NCBI RefSeq assembly: GCF_028021195.1
Contig: NZ_CP115668.1
Span: forward strand, 1,426,001 to 1,490,000
Direction of reading: 5' to 3'
Origin: Cutibacterium equinum
GTDB lineage: Bacteria > Actinomycetota > Actinomycetes > Propionibacteriales > Propionibacteriaceae
DNA length: 64,000 nucleotides
The notes beneath the pieces are model-generated. The model worked only from the letters and a program-made list of their open reading frames with translations, was not told the origin of the DNA and did not search any database. Each line of letters opens with the position of its first letter. Position 1 is the first letter of the stretch. Shown here piece by piece: positions 63,263-64,000 of this stretch. Both the position numbers and the translations under genes were made by a program.

Positions 63263-64000
63263 CCTGGGATCCATCGCGATCACTGACGTGGCCGTCAACC
63301 TGGGCGGGCGCCAGGTGCTTCACGACGTCAACGTGTCAGCCAGCAGGGGTGACCTGTTGGCTCTCCTGGGGCCCAACGGGGCCGGCAAGACAACCTTGTT
63401 GCGCACCATGCTTGGCCTGGTGAAGCCGGCCAAGGGCAGCGTGGAGGTTGCTGGGGCCGCTGCGGGCAAGGGATGGCGTCACATCGGTTACGTCCCCCAG
63501 CGTCACGAATTTGCCTGGGACTTCCCCATCAGCGTCGCTGACGTCGTCATGAGCGGACGGACCCGCCACATCGGGTGGCTGCGTCGTCCCGGCAAGGATG
63601 ACCACGTCGCCGTGCGCGACGCCCTGCGGACCGCCGACATGGCGGACCTGGCAGATCGCACGGTGGGGGAACTGTCTGGTGGTCAGCGTCAGCGTGTTCT
63701 CATTGCCCGAGCCCTGGCCACGCGTCCGTCAGTGCTGCTCCTTGACGAGCCGTTCACCGGGGTCGACATGCCGACCCAGGAGATGCTCACCGAGCTGTTC
63801 TGCCGCTTGGCTGCCGACGGCACCACCTTGGTCATGACGACCCATGACCTCGCGCAGGCCATGGCCACCGCTGACCGGGTGTGTCTCATCAACCGCACCG
63901 TCATTGCCGACTCCACCCCGCAGGAGTTGCGCGATCCGACGATGTGGATGAAGGCCTTTGGGGTCTCCGAGAATTCTCCGCTGCTGACCATGGTCGGGGC
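63255..64000 (+). CDS. Anchored-repeat ABC transporter ATP-binding protein (cut by window end)
   Basis: At least 248 aa visible; the stop lies outside the window. Walker A LLGPNGAGKTTLL, Q-loop GYVPQRHEFAWDFP, signature ELSGGQRQRVLIARAL, Walker B VLLLDEPFTGVD and switch His in MTTHDLAQAM. The segment DFPISVADVVMSGR is typical of zinc/manganese-type ATPases. Belongs to the ATPase family that co-occurs with the wall-repeat proteins. The ATG at 63255 lies within the preceding gene's 3' end (8-nt overlap). The permease should follow just beyond 64000. Confidence 0.92.
   Translation, partial: MSDLGSIAITDVAVNLGGRQVLHDVNVSASRGDLLALLGPNGAGKTTLLRTMLGLVKPAKGSVEVAGAAAGKGWRHIGYVPQRHEFAWDFPISVADVVMSGRTRHIGWLRRPGKDDHVAVRDALRTADMADLADRTVGELSGGQRQRVLIARALATRPSVLLLDEPFTGVDMPTQEMLTELFCRLAADGTTLVMTTHDLAQAMATADRVCLINRTVIADSTPQELRDPTMWMKAFGVSENSPLLTMVG

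Overview
The window reads as chromosomal DNA of a high-GC Gram-positive actinobacterium, most likely a Cutibacterium/Propionibacterium relative. Three things point there. The translation and ribosome gene order is actinobacterial (rimP-nusA-ylxR-infB, rpmF-rnc-mutM, ftsY, ffh-rpsP-KH-rimM-trmD). Several proteins belong to families first modelled on Propionibacterium acnes, namely a Tat-exported metallophosphoesterase and the anchored-repeat ABC transporter. GTG starts and 1-8 nt gene overlaps are frequent. The species call is an inference.

Layout. 1-9505 is minus-strand core: sdhA (cut by the window edge)-sdhC, trmD-rimM-khpA-rpsP, an amidohydrolase, ffh, a membrane-tethered esterase, ftsY with a previously easy-to-miss 55-aa membrane protein, and a GtrA protein. 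9527-13954 is a decayed accessory island lying where many actinobacteria carry smc. It holds an IS481-type transposase wreck, other IS scraps, a secreted bacteriocin-like precursor with a 3-TM partner, two frameshifted genes and a YefM/YoeB toxin-antitoxin pair. 13955-16354 is mutM-rnc-rpmF-yceD.

16451-27272 is a carbohydrate locus. It encodes a solute-binding lipoprotein and two permeases, a LacI regulator, a GH38 alpha-mannosidase, a GH5-like hydrolase and a GH20 hexosaminidase. Two near-identical palindromes suggest one LacI regulon. The enzyme set fits cytoplasmic dismantling of an imported N-glycan core (Man-alpha, Man-beta-GlcNAc, GlcNAc).

27376-57721 is mostly core again: coaD-rsmD, a PNPOx-like protein, recG, rpmB, rnj-plsC-glycosyltransferase, poxB, a DUF2993 protein-dapB, pnp, rpsO, ribF-truB-rbfA, a three-gene ABC exporter wedged between rbfA and infB, infB, ylxR, nusA-rimP, a DUF4439 lipoprotein, a TauE/SafE transporter, the Tat metallophosphoesterase and proS.

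57865-64000 (plus strand) is the anchored-repeat metal-type ABC system. It starts with a Zur-like operator, followed by a three-repeat surface protein, a ZnuA-like binding protein carrying the same repeat in an apparently circularly permuted order, a one-repeat membrane-anchored protein and a cut-off ATPase. All five repeat copies share GH-x-D and H-x-H-x-x-W-x-F motifs. This is the most unusual system in the window. No tRNA, rRNA or CRISPR array was seen.
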